Shown here: positions 9,336 to 17,695 of the stretch, piece after piece | How positions within the stretch are numbered: position 1 is the first letter of the stretch | How the letters are laid out: each line of letters opens with the position of its first letter | DNA from: Anaerosphaera aminiphila DSM 21120 | Lineage (GTDB): Bacteria > Bacillota > Clostridia > Tissierellales > Peptoniphilaceae | DNA length: 64,000 bases | Reading direction: 5' to 3' | Assembly: GCF_900129925.1 (NCBI RefSeq) | Contig: NZ_FQXI01000005.1 | Coordinates: forward strand, 1-64,000 | The notes under the pieces: generated by a model | What the model was told of the DNA's origin: nothing | The model's input: the letters and a program-made list of their open reading frames with translations, nothing else | Databases searched by the model: none | Made by a program: the position numbers and the translations under genes

Positions 9336-10104
9336 ATTTGTATCTTTTCATAAGTTTATCGTTGATTCCATCCCAATAGGCATTGCCAAAAATTCTCATT
9401 CCGTCTAAATATAAAAATCTAACTATCTTTTTATTTAAACCATAGAGTTCCTCTTTATTTAAGTGAGAATCCGTCTCTACAAACTTTTCATTGTGGGCAC
9501 TGTCATCAAGATTTAACATCAACTGTTTATCTGTATGTGAGTTTAAATTTAAAATTTTTCTCCTAATTAAGCGCAAGTTAAATCTAAAAACTATATCGTG
9601 AATATACTTCTTCACCTTTTTATCTCTTCTCACATCTTTTAATAGGTTTTCTTTTAATCTTAAAATATCAACTTTGTTAATATCATTGTTAAATAATTTT
9701 TTGCGTATATACAAATCTTCAATATCATAGTACTTAAAAGTCAGTATTTCAAGTTTATTTACACTTTTATTTGCATTTAAACCCGCTCTATATCCTTCAA
9801 GGTACAAAAGCAGTTCAAATCTATTTACATCATCGTGAATTAAATTACTTAAGTTATAAGCTATTAACTCTTTTCCCTCTTTGTCTTTTAAAAATTTAAT
9901 AATATCTTTTTTTAAATGTTTCAAAGATAGATATGTAGGATGAATATTTTCTACCGATTCTTCAAAATTATAAATATTTAACAAAATATTTATAGATTCC
10001 GTATCGTTATCATATAGAAACTTTTCGATTAAAAATCTTTTTATGTCTTTAAAGCAAAAATTTAAATCATTTTCGGCCCTATTCGTATTTGTCATTGCTT
10101 CCAT
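9334..10104 (-). CDS. Unrecognised protein
   Basis: A 256-residue, lysine- and asparagine-rich, apparently soluble and mostly helical protein with a single cysteine near residue 17. I recognise no family. Landmarks are 'LIHDDVNRFELLLYLEGYRAG' in the middle, a basic stretch 'LLKDVRRDKKVKKYIHDIVF', and the C-terminal 'YLDGMRIFGNAYWDGINDKL'. The start at 10104 has GGAGG eight bases upstream; an ATG 15 bases earlier would put that site inside the gene. It sits between asnA and ruvC, in the same direction, with a terminator after it and a TATAAT at 10133-10138 before it. Probably limited to close relatives. Confidence 0.75.
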   Translation of the reverse strand: MEAMTNTNRAENDLNFCFKDIKRFLIEKFLYDNDTESINILLNIYNFEESVENIHPTYLSLKHLKKDIIKFLKDKEGKELIAYNLSNLIHDDVNRFELLLYLEGYRAGLNANKSVNKLEILTFKYYDIEDLYIRKKLFNNDINKVDILRLKENLLKDVRRDKKVKKYIHDIVFRFNLRLIRRKILNLNSHTDKQLMLNLDDSAHNEKFVETDSHLNKEELYGLNKKIVRFLYLDGMRIFGNAYWDGINDKLMKRYK

Positions 10105-10186
10105 AATTAATTCCTCCATATCTAATAAAGTTATTATACTATAATTTATTAGAAATTTGTTAATAATTTTGTAACTTTAATATTTA

Positions 10187-11185
10187 TTATAATAAAAATA
10201 TTCTCTTTGAATTGCATTCCTCTATAGTCTTTTCATCCCAAACAGAAGCTTGTACCTCACCTATATGGCTTTTTTCTAAAAAGAACATACAAAGTCTTGA
10301 CTGTCCGATTCCTCCACCAATAGTATAGGGTAACTGGCCATTTAACAGGTTCTTATGGTACGGAAGATCTACTCTCTCCATTTTATTAGATTCTTCTAAT
10401 TGTTTTATTAAAGATTCCTCATCTACTCTTATTCCCATACTGGAAAGTTCAATTGCATTGTCAATTTTTTCATCCCAAAATAAAATATCTCCATTTAAAT
10501 CCCAATCATCATAATCAGGACTTCTTACATCATGAGGTTCTCCGGAATTTAATTTCCTACCTATCTTTTTTATAAATACGGCTTTTTTCTCTTTAGCTAT
10601 TTCTCTTTCTCTGTCTTTAGCTGATAAATTCGGATATAAGTCTTCAAGTTCTTGAGCGCATATAATAAATATTTCCTCAGGTAATTTTTTACTTAGCGCA
10701 TTGGGATAAACCTGATTTATATATTCTTCGGCTCTTTTAAACACCTCAAAAATTTCCCTTACGATAAGTCCTAGAAATTCTTCTGTACGGTCTTCTTTTT
10801 TTATTATAACTTCCCAGTCCCATTGGTCTACATAGACTGAGTGAATATTGTCAAGTTCCTCATCCGGTCTTATGGCATTCATATCAGCATAAAGTCCCTC
10901 ATAAGATTTAAATCCATATTCTTTTAGGGCATTTCTCTTCCATTTTGCCAATGATTGTACTATTTCAACATTTATTCCATAATTTCTTATGTCAAAGCTT
11001 ACTGCTTTTTCAACTCCACTTAAGTTGTCATTTAATCCAGTTTCCGGCCTAACCATTAGTGGCGCAGATATTCTTGCTAAATTTAGTGTATTTGCCAAAT
11101 CTCTTTGAAAATAATCTTTTAAAGACTTTATAGCCATTTGAGTCTCTTTTAAATTTAATTTGCTTACCTCTGAGTTGTTTCTCAT
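10187..11185 (-). CDS. asnA: Aspartate-ammonia ligase
   Basis: A 332-residue ammonia-dependent asparagine synthetase, structurally related to class II aminoacyl-tRNA synthetases, making asparagine from aspartate, ammonia and ATP in the cytoplasm. Visible are 'LARISAPLMVRPETGLNDNL', 'VSFDI', 'DMNAIRPDEELDNIHSVYVDQWDWE' region and the C-terminal 'GGGIGQSRLCMFFLEK'. The start at 11185 has GGAGG five bases upstream; an earlier in-frame ATG would include that site. I looked for an asparagine T-box leader and found no space for one: a perfect palindrome ends only 19 bases upstream. Confidence 0.97.
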   Translation of the reverse strand: MRNNSEVSKLNLKETQMAIKSLKDYFQRDLANTLNLARISAPLMVRPETGLNDNLSGVEKAVSFDIRNYGINVEIVQSLAKWKRNALKEYGFKSYEGLYADMNAIRPDEELDNIHSVYVDQWDWEVIIKKEDRTEEFLGLIVREIFEVFKRAEEYINQVYPNALSKKLPEEIFIICAQELEDLYPNLSAKDREREIAKEKKAVFIKKIGRKLNSGEPHDVRSPDYDDWDLNGDILFWDEKIDNAIELSSMGIRVDEESLIKQLEESNKMERVDLPYHKNLLNGQLPYTIGGGIGQSRLCMFFLEKSHIGEVQASVWDEKTIEECNSKRIFLL

Positions 11186-11204
11186 CCTTACCTCCAATAA
11201 TTAA

Positions 11205-11234
11205 AAATTCTCTCATCAATTGATGAGAGAATTT
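11205..11234 (-). terminator. Perfect 30-base palindrome between two genes, terminator-like
   Basis: The arms AAATTCTCTCATCAA and their exact complement meet without a spacer; on the minus strand TTTTTAATTATT follows. It ends the phospholipase-like gene's transcript but lies only 19 bases before asnA. Confidence 0.75.
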
Positions 11235-11246
11235 GAACTTAGATTT

Positions 11247-11885
11247 CTAATTAAACTGATATTCCATTTCTTCTGAATAATTTAATATCATTTCAATTAT
11301 AAATAATGCCACATTTGAACTAAGTTTCAAAGCATAATCTAAATCATTTGAAAAAGATTTTTCATCTTCCATATATTCTTCTACTACACTATCAATATAT
11401 TCCCCTACTATGTCTGCTAACTTTTTAGAGTCATCACCATATATATTTAAATCTTCAGTACTTAAATTCACATCATTAAATTTATGAATATTAATAGCAT
11501 ACTCATTTAAATCAGATTCATACTTTAAGTGACTTTTCATATCGTCCATAAATGTTACTCTATATGCATGAGGATAACAAGTAAAGTCGCATAGGTAATG
11601 AGAAATGATTCCTACTTTTTTACTTAACTGTCTTATGAAGAAAGAGTTTTTATTTTTTAAATTAGAATATCTACCTAAAAAAATTAAGTGAACTATTTCT
11701 TTAGAAATGAATTCTAAACTCTCGTCTTTATAATGACGTTTAAATTTATAATAAGGCAATACATCAGGTGCAATACTACCCCATTGTAATTTATCTATAT
11801 CTAAATCAACATCGTAATTTTCTACTATATTTTTATGAATTTCTCTTGCTATAAGTTTATGTGAGTCTGTTAGAATTTTAAACAC
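11247..11885 (-). CDS. Zinc-dependent phospholipase C-like protein
   Basis: A 212-residue protein resembling the zinc-dependent phospholipase C fold without a signal peptide. Metal-binding-type positions are seen in 'WGSIAPDVLPYYKFKRHYKD', 'KVGIISHYLCDFTCYPH' and 'HLKYESDLN', where histidines and aspartates match the family spacing. Related cytosolic proteins are common in Clostridia; their substrate is not known. The GTG at 11885 has its purine-rich site (AAAGGG) touching the start, so a start a few codons later is possible. A good promoter (TTGACA-17-TAAGAT) lies just upstream. Confidence 0.75.
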   Translation of the reverse strand: MFKILTDSHKLIAREIHKNIVENYDVDLDIDKLQWGSIAPDVLPYYKFKRHYKDESLEFISKEIVHLIFLGRYSNLKNKNSFFIRQLSKKVGIISHYLCDFTCYPHAYRVTFMDDMKSHLKYESDLNEYAINIHKFNDVNLSTEDLNIYGDDSKKLADIVGEYIDSVVEEYMEDEKSFSNDLDYALKLSSNVALFIIEMILNYSEEMEYQFN

Positions 11886-11914
11886 CCCTTTAATTAAACC
11901 TAAATAATGATTTA

Positions 11915-11943
11915 ATCTTAACTCATTTTACTCACTTTGTCAA
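11915..11943 (-). promoter_or_regulatory. Putative promoter of the phospholipase C-like gene
   Basis: TTGACA (11938-11943), 17 bases, TAAGAT (11915-11920), about 30 bases before the start codon. The -35 is perfect and the -10 matches four of six. Confidence 0.6.
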
Positions 11944-11966
11944 TGTATTTGAGCTTTATTCCAAGC

Positions 11967-13616
11967 TTATTTTATATGGGATAGTACTTTATCTATAGTT
12001 GACCAAATGTCTTGAGTTTCAAAGCCCTTTCTCCAACTGGCTACTCCTGACAGATTGTATTTATTTACAAGAGACACTTTCCACTCTATTGAGTTAGAAT
12101 CTTCTATCCACACTTTATAGTGTTTATTGTCTTCAGTGTATTCAACATAGTCTTGTTTTGACACATCATCCCACTTAGGTGTTAAACCTTTACTTTGTAA
12201 TATATTTTGTACTTGATTCATTGAAAGGGCACTTGACTTAACTTTAGTGTCATCTTCATTCCAAAGCCTTGAGTAAAGTGGAATCCCTAAGACTAACTTA
12301 TCTTGAGGTATCTGTTTAAATAGTACATTTAAATTTCCCTCTACCCATTTATATTGAGCTACTGAGCCTGCTGTTTGAGACGAAGACCAATGCTGATCAT
12401 AGGCCATTAACATTACATAGTCACAAGTATCTGCAAGAGCTTTTCTATCATATAGTTCATTTTTTACATTACTTGAAATTTGAGGAGTCACATCAACACT
12501 TACAACTAAGCCCTCTTGTTTGAAAACTCCTGAGAGCTCCCTTACAAACTGAGTTATATTATCTCTGTCTTCAACTCTTGTATTTTCAAAATCTATATTT
12601 ATTCCAGTAAGTCCATATTTTTTTGTAAGTTCCAATGTCTTTAATATTATAGTGTCTCTGGAAGAGCTTTTAGAAAGTACTTCTCTCGTTAAATCAGCAT
12701 CAAAGGAGTTATCTAAATAGGCCCAAACTTCAATACCTAAACTCTTATATTTATCTACATATTCTTGATTTCCTCTATCAATAATATTTAAATTTGTATC
12801 TTTTATAGAAAACCAAGTAGGGCAAATTACATTTAAGCCCTTTACATCAGTAATTAAATTTATACTCTCTTGGCTCTGAGGTCCGTAAGTATAGTCCCAT
12901 GTTAAATTGAGAGGCTCTTTGGCCTCTCTTTTTTCTTCTGGAATATCCATTTTAAATTTATTTTTTGGAAGTTCTACATCTAATAAGTCTTTTTTAATGT
13001 AACCTGCATATCCGTCTAGCTCTCTAACTTTATAAAAATCGCCCTTTTCGCCATATACATATACCTTTGAATCTTTTTCCAATATTGAAACTATTGGAGA
13101 ATTTACACTTGCAGATTCTCTCATATTAAGTCCATCTCCTGTAGAAGTTCCGACTGCATATTCTACATTTGTGTAGTCCATTAGTAACAGTTTTTTATCT
13201 TGAACATATGTCAATTCCACAGGATAGTCATATATAAAGATTTCTGTTGGCACTAATATCTTTCCATCTTTTTCAATTATTGGATCTCTAATTCCAAATT
13301 TTTGTGTATTTAGAGTTCCCTCATCAGCTCCAACTTTTGCTCTCTTTGTGCCTTTAGAATTTGTAAAAATAACGGTTTTTTCAGCTTCATCATAGGAAAC
13401 TGTATCATCTATATTTTCTTTTATAAAATCTAAAGAAAGGTAGTATTGTCCATCAATTCTTGCAAAGTCCTTTTTGTCCACATCTTGATCTTCACTTATA
13501 AAGCTAAAATCTTTATATTTATTAGATGTTTCGCTAGAGCCTTTAGACCTTAAAAAGTAGAAGCCTCCTGCTGCTATTATTAATAGAGCTAGTAATACTA
13601 TTAAAACTTTTTTCAT
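11967..13616 (-). CDS. Secreted or membrane-anchored GH18-family glycosidase with SH3 domain
   Basis: A 549-residue surface protein. An N-terminal membrane helix (about 4-22) acts as signal or anchor; residues about 50-150 form a copper-amine-oxidase-like repeat domain; about 153-213 form a bacterial SH3 domain ('GDGLNMRESASVNSPIVSIL'); about 235-549 form a glycoside hydrolase 18 barrel. The catalytic signature reads 'TGINIDFE' (Glu344), with Asp342 kept but Thr337 and Asn340 in place of the two upstream Asp of DGxDxDxE. Similar proteins cut or bind peptidoglycan. It is monocistronic, after a TATAAT at the end of the intergenic space. Confidence 0.85.
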   Translation of the reverse strand: MKKVLIVLLALLIIAAGGFYFLRSKGSSETSNKYKDFSFISEDQDVDKKDFARIDGQYYLSLDFIKENIDDTVSYDEAEKTVIFTNSKGTKRAKVGADEGTLNTQKFGIRDPIIEKDGKILVPTEIFIYDYPVELTYVQDKKLLLMDYTNVEYAVGTSTGDGLNMRESASVNSPIVSILEKDSKVYVYGEKGDFYKVRELDGYAGYIKKDLLDVELPKNKFKMDIPEEKREAKEPLNLTWDYTYGPQSQESINLITDVKGLNVICPTWFSIKDTNLNIIDRGNQEYVDKYKSLGIEVWAYLDNSFDADLTREVLSKSSSRDTIILKTLELTKKYGLTGINIDFENTRVEDRDNITQFVRELSGVFKQEGLVVSVDVTPQISSNVKNELYDRKALADTCDYVMLMAYDQHWSSSQTAGSVAQYKWVEGNLNVLFKQIPQDKLVLGIPLYSRLWNEDDTKVKSSALSMNQVQNILQSKGLTPKWDDVSKQDYVEYTEDNKHYKVWIEDSNSIEWKVSLVNKYNLSGVASWRKGFETQDIWSTIDKVLSHIK

Positions 13617-13683
13617 CTAACCATCCTCATCAATTTTTAATATATCTATTATATAGGCTTATACTAAAAATTAAAAGCTTTAA
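13617..13683 (-). promoter_or_regulatory. Promoter region of the GH18 gene
   Basis: A TATAAT read toward the GH18 gene stands about 35 bases before its ATG, with GATGAGGATGG as ribosome-binding site. No convincing -35 was found (TTTTAA is the nearest at 17 bases), so activation by a regulator is possible. Confidence 0.35.
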
Positions 13684-13712
13684 ATAAAAAATAGGACTAT
13701 TTTAGCCCTATT
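13684..13712 (-). terminator. Intrinsic terminator after rplS
   Basis: A 9-bp stem with one G-U pair (arms AATAGGGCT and AGTCCTATT on the minus strand), 5-base loop, then TTTTTTATTT. It closes the ylxM-to-rplS operon. Confidence 0.8.
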
Positions 13713-13716
13713 CCTC

Positions 13717-14064
13717 TTAATAATTAACTTTTTCTTTAACTTTGGCAGATTTTCCTTGTCTACCTCTCAAGTAAAATAATTTTGCACGTCTAACTTTACC
13801 CTTACGAGTTACTTCTAATTTAGCAATTCTTGGGGAATTTAAAAGAAAAGTTCTTTCAACTCCTATTCCATAGGAAAGTCTTCTAACAGTAAATGTTTTT
13901 CTAGCTCCAGTTCCTTGTACCTTTAGTACAGTACCTTCAAAAACTTGAACTCTTTCTCTAGAACCTTCAATAATTCTATAATGAACTTGTACTGTATCTC
14001 CTGGATTTACTACTGGTAAATCTTTTTTAATTTGTTCTTCTTCAAGTGCTCTAATGATATCCAA
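13717..14064 (-). CDS. rplS: 50S ribosomal protein L19
   Basis: A 115-residue large-subunit protein located at the interface with the 30S subunit. The sequence is near canonical: 'FRPGDTV'-type region '[13 protein letters not shown]', '[10 protein letters not shown]', '[16 protein letters not shown]' and '[21 protein letters not shown]'. Last gene of the ylxM-ffh-rpsP-khpA-rimM-trmD-rplS operon; five bases separate it from trmD. Confidence 0.98.
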   Translation of the reverse strand: MDIIRALEEEQIKKDLPVVNPGDTVQVHYRIIEGSRERVQVFEGTVLKVQGTGARKTFTVRRLSYGIGVERTFLLNSPRIAKLEVTRKGKVRRAKLFYLRGRQGKSAKVKEKVNY

Positions 14065-14069
14065 TTAGG

Positions 14070-14798
14070 TTACCTCCTTTCACTTTCTATATAATCTAAA
14101 TATTTTTTTTCTATATCTGATAATTTAGACCTATCAATTAAATCAGGTCTGTTTTCTAACGTTGTTCTTATAGCCTGGCAAATTCTATACTGTTCAATTT
14201 TCTTGTGATCTCCACTTAACAATACATCCGGTACTTCTAGCCCGTTAAATTCTTTAGGCCTTGTGTACTGAGGATACTCTAAAAGTCCATTGTAATGGGA
14301 TTCCAAACTATATGACTCCTCAGATGATAAAACACCTGGAATGAGTCTAGCTATTCCATCAATAAGTACCATAGATGGTATTTCAGCTCCTGTTAAAACA
14401 TAGTCTCCTATTGAAATTTCTTCATCAATATAATTTTCTACGACTCTGTTGTCTATTCCCTCATAGTGTCCATTTAATAAAATTAAATGTTCTAAATTTG
14501 AGTATTCAATTAACTTCTTTTGAGTTAAAACTCTACCTTTAGGAGATAAGTATACAACTTTTGAGTTGTTTTTTTTAACAGATTCTATAGCTCTATAAAT
14601 TGGACCTACTTGCATAACCATACCAGGGCCTCCGCCGTAGGAATAATCATCAACTTGTCCATGTTTATTTTGGGAAAAATCTCTAATATTGACAGTCTCT
14701 AGTTCTATTTTCGCTTCTTTAATTGCCCTACCTATTATGCTGTAGTTATTTAAACAATCAAAAAATTCAGGAAAAAGTGTGAGAATACTAAATTTCAA
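14070..14798 (-). CDS. trmD: tRNA (guanine-N1)-methyltransferase
   Basis: A 242-residue SPOUT methyltransferase that forms m1G37 next to the anticodon of tRNAs reading CNN and GNN-type codons and so prevents frameshifting. It shows the N-terminal 'FSILTLFPEFF', 'DDYSYGGGPGMVM', the knotted SAM site 'LSPKGRVLTQKK', 'LLNGHYEGIDNRV' and 'EISIGDYVLTGAE'. The start overlaps the rimM stop (ATGA), indicating coupled translation. Confidence 0.98.
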   Translation of the reverse strand: MKFSILTLFPEFFDCLNNYSIIGRAIKEAKIELETVNIRDFSQNKHGQVDDYSYGGGPGMVMQVGPIYRAIESVKKNNSKVVYLSPKGRVLTQKKLIEYSNLEHLILLNGHYEGIDNRVVENYIDEEISIGDYVLTGAEIPSMVLIDGIARLIPGVLSSEESYSLESHYNGLLEYPQYTRPKEFNGLEVPDVLLSGDHKKIEQYRICQAIRTTLENRPDLIDRSKLSDIEKKYLDYIESERR

Positions 14799-15304
14799 CT
14801 AATCAACCCCTCAATAGGATCAATTATAATAGTTTTATTAATTACATCTACTTTTTTTATAAACTGCTTAACAGCGGGAATTAAGTACTGACCATTTTCA
14901 TTCTTTAATACATATAAGTCATTTACTGGATTTTCAAGTACATCTTCTATCTTTCCTAAAAATTCATTATCAGTATTAAATACTTCACATCCTATAATAT
15001 CACTTATAAAATAAGTTCCCTCATCAAGTTTAATTCTATCGCTGTCTTTAACGTATAAAAACCGTTCTTTAAATTTTAAAACTTCGTTTATATCATTAAA
15101 TTCCACAAATTTTATATATGCAAATTTATTATCATAGGACACTTTTGAAATGGTATAATTTTCTAAATCCTCCCCTACAAATACAGTTTTTAAATCCGAA
15201 AATCTATCTACTGAACTCGTCAATGGAAGTATTTTTAATTCTCCCTTAATACCCTTAGTATTTATAATCTTACCTATTATCGTGTATTCATTTAATTTCT
15301 TCAA
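14795..15304 (-). CDS. rimM: Ribosome maturation factor RimM
   Basis: A 169-residue 30S assembly factor that acts on the 16S 3' domain around S19. The N-terminal barrel shows 'IIGKIINTKGIKGELKI' and the C-terminal PRC-barrel 'FISDIIGCEVF' and 'YLIPAVKQFIKKVD'. The proposed start is TTG at 15304, which lies inside the 3' end of khpA (17-base overlap); no in-frame ATG gives a complete N-terminal barrel. The non-ATG start and overlap suggest that its translation depends on that of khpA. Confidence 0.93.
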   Translation of the reverse strand: MKKLNEYTIIGKIINTKGIKGELKILPLTSSVDRFSDLKTVFVGEDLENYTISKVSYDNKFAYIKFVEFNDINEVLKFKERFLYVKDSDRIKLDEGTYFISDIIGCEVFNTDNEFLGKIEDVLENPVNDLYVLKNENGQYLIPAVKQFIKKVDVINKTIIIDPIEGLIS

Positions 15305-15524
15305 TTTCTAAATTAACCCTTATATTTTCCTTTAGAGAAATTGCTTTTAAAATAGATCGAATAGCCTTTGCAATCCTACCTTGTTTTCCAATTATTTTCC
15401 CCATGTCGCTTTGTGCAACTTTAAGACAAATATTTAGCTCATCATTTTCTTTGCTTGATGATACTTCTACGAAATCAGGATTATCAACTAAAGATTTAGC
15501 AATATATTCAACTAATTCAACCAT
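15288..15524 (-). CDS. khpA: KH-domain RNA-binding protein KhpA
   Basis: A 78-residue single KH-domain protein (YlqC family). The RNA-binding loop 'GKIIGKQGRIAKAIRSIL' is intact. In Gram-positive bacteria KhpA pairs with KhpB (Jag) and affects cell size and many transcripts. Its position between rpsP and rimM is typical of Firmicutes. The 3' end overlaps rimM. Confidence 0.93.
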   Translation of the reverse strand: MVELVEYIAKSLVDNPDFVEVSSSKENDELNICLKVAQSDMGKIIGKQGRIAKAIRSILKAISLKENIRVNLEIEEIK

Positions 15525-15547
15525 TTGATTCCTCCATACAAAAGATA

Positions 15548-15841
15548 CTAATTTTTAACATCTTCTGTTTTCGTTTCTTCAGCTGTTTCTTTTTCAGCTT
15601 CATATACACTGTTTTCTCTAAATAATCTGTCTACTGTATCTGTTGGTTTTGCACCATTTTTTATCCAATTACTAACTTTTTCTGAATCCACAACTACTTT
15701 TTTTGGTTCAGTTAATGGATCGTAATATCCTATTTCTTCTATGAATTTGCCATCTCTAGGACTACGAGAATCAGCAACCACTATTCTATAAAACGGGTTC
15801 TTTTTAGCTCCCATTCTTCTAAGTCTTATTTTTACTGCCAA
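15548..15841 (-). CDS. rpsP: 30S ribosomal protein S16
   Basis: A 97-residue small-subunit protein needed for 30S assembly. The conserved core '[20 protein letters not shown]' is followed by '[21 protein letters not shown]'-type sequence, then an acidic tail '[18 protein letters not shown]' slightly longer than in the shortest homologues. It lies in the SRP/ribosome operon between ffh and khpA, with a strong ribosome-binding site (GGAGGTGA). Confidence 0.97.
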   Translation of the reverse strand: MAVKIRLRRMGAKKNPFYRIVVADSRSPRDGKFIEEIGYYDPLTEPKKVVVDSEKVSNWIKNGAKPTDTVDRLFRENSVYEAEKETAEETKTEDVKN

Positions 15842-15894
15842 CTTATTTCACCTCCACATAAATACTAAATCTATATTAAATAAATTCTAACTAA

Positions 15895-17232
15895 TTAAAA
15901 GGAAAAAGGCATTTTAAATTTTTTCTTCTTACCTGTTTTTCCCATGCCACCAAATTGCTTCATCATTTTTCTCAAGTCTTTAAACTGTTTTAACAGTTTA
16001 TTCACTTCTACAGGTGAAGTCCCGCTTCCCTCTGCAATTCTCTTTCTTCTAGAGACATCAATGATATCCGGCTTTTGTCTTTCTGCAGTTGTCATAGACT
16101 TTATAATAGCCTCTAACTTTGCAAATTCTTTTTCATCAACATTGACACCTTTTAGCATCTTGTTGTTCATTCCAGGAAGCATTCCCAAAATATCTTCTAT
16201 AGGACCCAAATTTTTCATTTGCTCCAGTTGATCTAAAAAATCTTCTAAAGTAAAACTTTGAGTTCTAAGTTTTTTCTCAAGTTCAATAGCTTTTTGTTCA
16301 TCTACTGCTGACTGGGCCTTTTCTATTAAACTCAATACATCTCCCATGCCAAGTATCCTAGAAGCCATTCTATCTGGGTGAAAAACTTCAATTTGGTCCA
16401 ATTTTTCTCCCATTGCAGTGAATTTTATGGGAACATTTGTAACTGCTCTTATTGATAGAGCTGCTCCACCTCTTGCATCTCCGTCTAACTTTGTAAGTAC
16501 TACTCCAGTTAGTTTTAATCTTTGATCAAAGGATTCTGCAACATTTACTGCATCTTGTCCCGTCATAGCGTCTAGTACTAATAATATTTCAGAAGGACTT
16601 AAAGCGCTATCAATGGCAATTAATTCTTCCATTAGATTTTCATCTATGTGAAGTCTACCTGCCGTATCTATTAATACTACATCATTACCGTTTTTCTTTG
16701 CATGTTCCACTGATGCTTTTGCAATATCCACAGGGCTGATTTTATCTCCCATAGTAAATACTGGAACATCTACGCTTTCACCAACAACTTGAAGTTGTTT
16801 AATTGCTGCCGGCCTATATACGTCACAGGCAACTAGGAGTGGTCTCTTTCCGTTTTTTTTCATTAAGTTCGCAAGTTTTGCCGAGGTAGTTGTTTTCCCC
16901 GCACCTTGAAGTCCACACATCATTATAATTGTCGGTTTTTTTGAATAGTCAATCTTTGCCTCTCCAGTACCCATTAGTGCTGTGAGCTCTTCATTTACTA
17001 TTTTTATAACTTGTTGTCCTGGCGTCAAACTATCCATGACTTCAGAACCTAGTGATCTTTCTTTTACTGTTTTTATAAAGTCTTTTACCACTTTAAAGTT
17101 AACGTCTGCTTCAAGTAGAGCTAGCTTTACTTCTCTCATGGCAGCGTCAATATCCTTTTCAGATAATTTCCCCTTGCCTCTAAGCATAGACATTGTGCTC
17201 TGTAACTTATCCGATAGAGATTCAAATATCAT
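15895..17232 (-). CDS. ffh: Signal recognition particle protein Ffh
   Basis: A 445-residue SRP GTPase that binds signal sequences and 4.5S RNA and delivers nascent membrane proteins to FtsY. N domain (about 1-85), G domain with 'GLQGAGKTTTSAKL', 'DTAGRLHID' and 'TKLDGDARGG', and a methionine-rich M domain from about 320 with 'RIAEGSGTS'. The start at 17232 overlaps the ylxM stop (TAATG) and has GGAGG seven bases upstream; a TTG six bases earlier is unlikely. Its receptor ftsY is encoded about 1.6 kb away in a different operon. Confidence 0.97.
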   Translation of the reverse strand: MIFESLSDKLQSTMSMLRGKGKLSEKDIDAAMREVKLALLEADVNFKVVKDFIKTVKERSLGSEVMDSLTPGQQVIKIVNEELTALMGTGEAKIDYSKKPTIIMMCGLQGAGKTTTSAKLANLMKKNGKRPLLVACDVYRPAAIKQLQVVGESVDVPVFTMGDKISPVDIAKASVEHAKKNGNDVVLIDTAGRLHIDENLMEELIAIDSALSPSEILLVLDAMTGQDAVNVAESFDQRLKLTGVVLTKLDGDARGGAALSIRAVTNVPIKFTAMGEKLDQIEVFHPDRMASRILGMGDVLSLIEKAQSAVDEQKAIELEKKLRTQSFTLEDFLDQLEQMKNLGPIEDILGMLPGMNNKMLKGVNVDEKEFAKLEAIIKSMTTAERQKPDIIDVSRRKRIAEGSGTSPVEVNKLLKQFKDLRKMMKQFGGMGKTGKKKKFKMPFSF

Positions 17233-17588
17233 TAGCAAACCTCCTCTTCTCCAAAAATGATGGAATATATTTTATTCAATGTAATACAGTCCAAATCTTT
17301 TGAATTAGTTTCTAAATCATTAAACAAATCTTTTAAACATCTTTTTTCTTTTTCTTTGGTGTTAAAATTTTCAATCAACTTTAAATCTCTTTCATATTCT
17401 TTTAAATTAACTTCTGCTCTTTTTAAATTATTTGAAACAGCTTGCTTGGAAATATCTAGTTCTTTTGCAATTTCATTTAAAGAATAATCATAGTTGTAAT
17501 ACATTTCCATTGATTTAAATTGTTTCTCAGATAATAACTTACCATAAAAATCTAAAAGCATATTCATTTCAATTACATTTTCAATCAC
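17232..17588 (-). CDS. ylxM: YlxM-type HTH protein, SRP-associated
   Basis: A 118-residue sigma-70 region-4-like helix-turn-helix protein ('YNYDYSLNEIAKELDISKQAVSNNLKRAE' region). YlxM/p13 proteins stimulate SRP or regulate it in streptococci and are nearly always placed directly before ffh. The start is a GTG at 17588 with GGTGAT just upstream. It is the first gene of the seven-gene operon, after an untranslated leader of about 40 bases. Confidence 0.9.
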   Translation of the reverse strand: MIENVIEMNMLLDFYGKLLSEKQFKSMEMYYNYDYSLNEIAKELDISKQAVSNNLKRAEVNLKEYERDLKLIENFNTKEKEKRCLKDLFNDLETNSKDLDCITLNKIYSIIFGEEEVC

Positions 17589-17605
17589 ATTATCACCAAA
17601 ATTTC

Positions 17606-17631
17606 AGGGTCAATCTTCTTCGTTGACCTTA
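17606..17631 (-). promoter_or_regulatory. Inverted repeat in the ylxM operon leader
   Basis: GGTCAA and TTGACC flank a 9-base A/G-rich loop just after the -10 box. It falls where the transcript should start, so it could be an operator or a 5' stem. Function unknown. Confidence 0.3.
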
Positions 17632-17634
17632 ATT

Positions 17635-17663
17635 ATTATACTCACTATTTACTTATATGTCAA
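17635..17663 (-). promoter_or_regulatory. Consensus sigma-A promoter of the ylxM-ffh-...-rplS operon
   Basis: TTGACA (17658-17663), exactly 17 bases, TATAAT (17635-17640). Both boxes match consensus fully, the strongest promoter in the window. It reads toward ylxM and is just past the alr terminator. Confidence 0.88.
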
Positions 17664-17695
17664 CAAAAAAATAAAAACCTTTAAAGGTTTTTATT
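17664..17695 (-). terminator. Intrinsic terminator after alr
   Basis: A perfect palindrome (17670-17682 with 17683-17695, arm AATAAAAACCTTT), followed by TTTTTTTG on the minus strand. It overlaps the alr stop codon. Confidence 0.85.

Noticed and set aside
11186-11246. Asparagine T-box riboswitch before asnA
   Set aside because: Only a palindrome and about 19 bases separate the genes; no specifier loop or T-box sequence fits.
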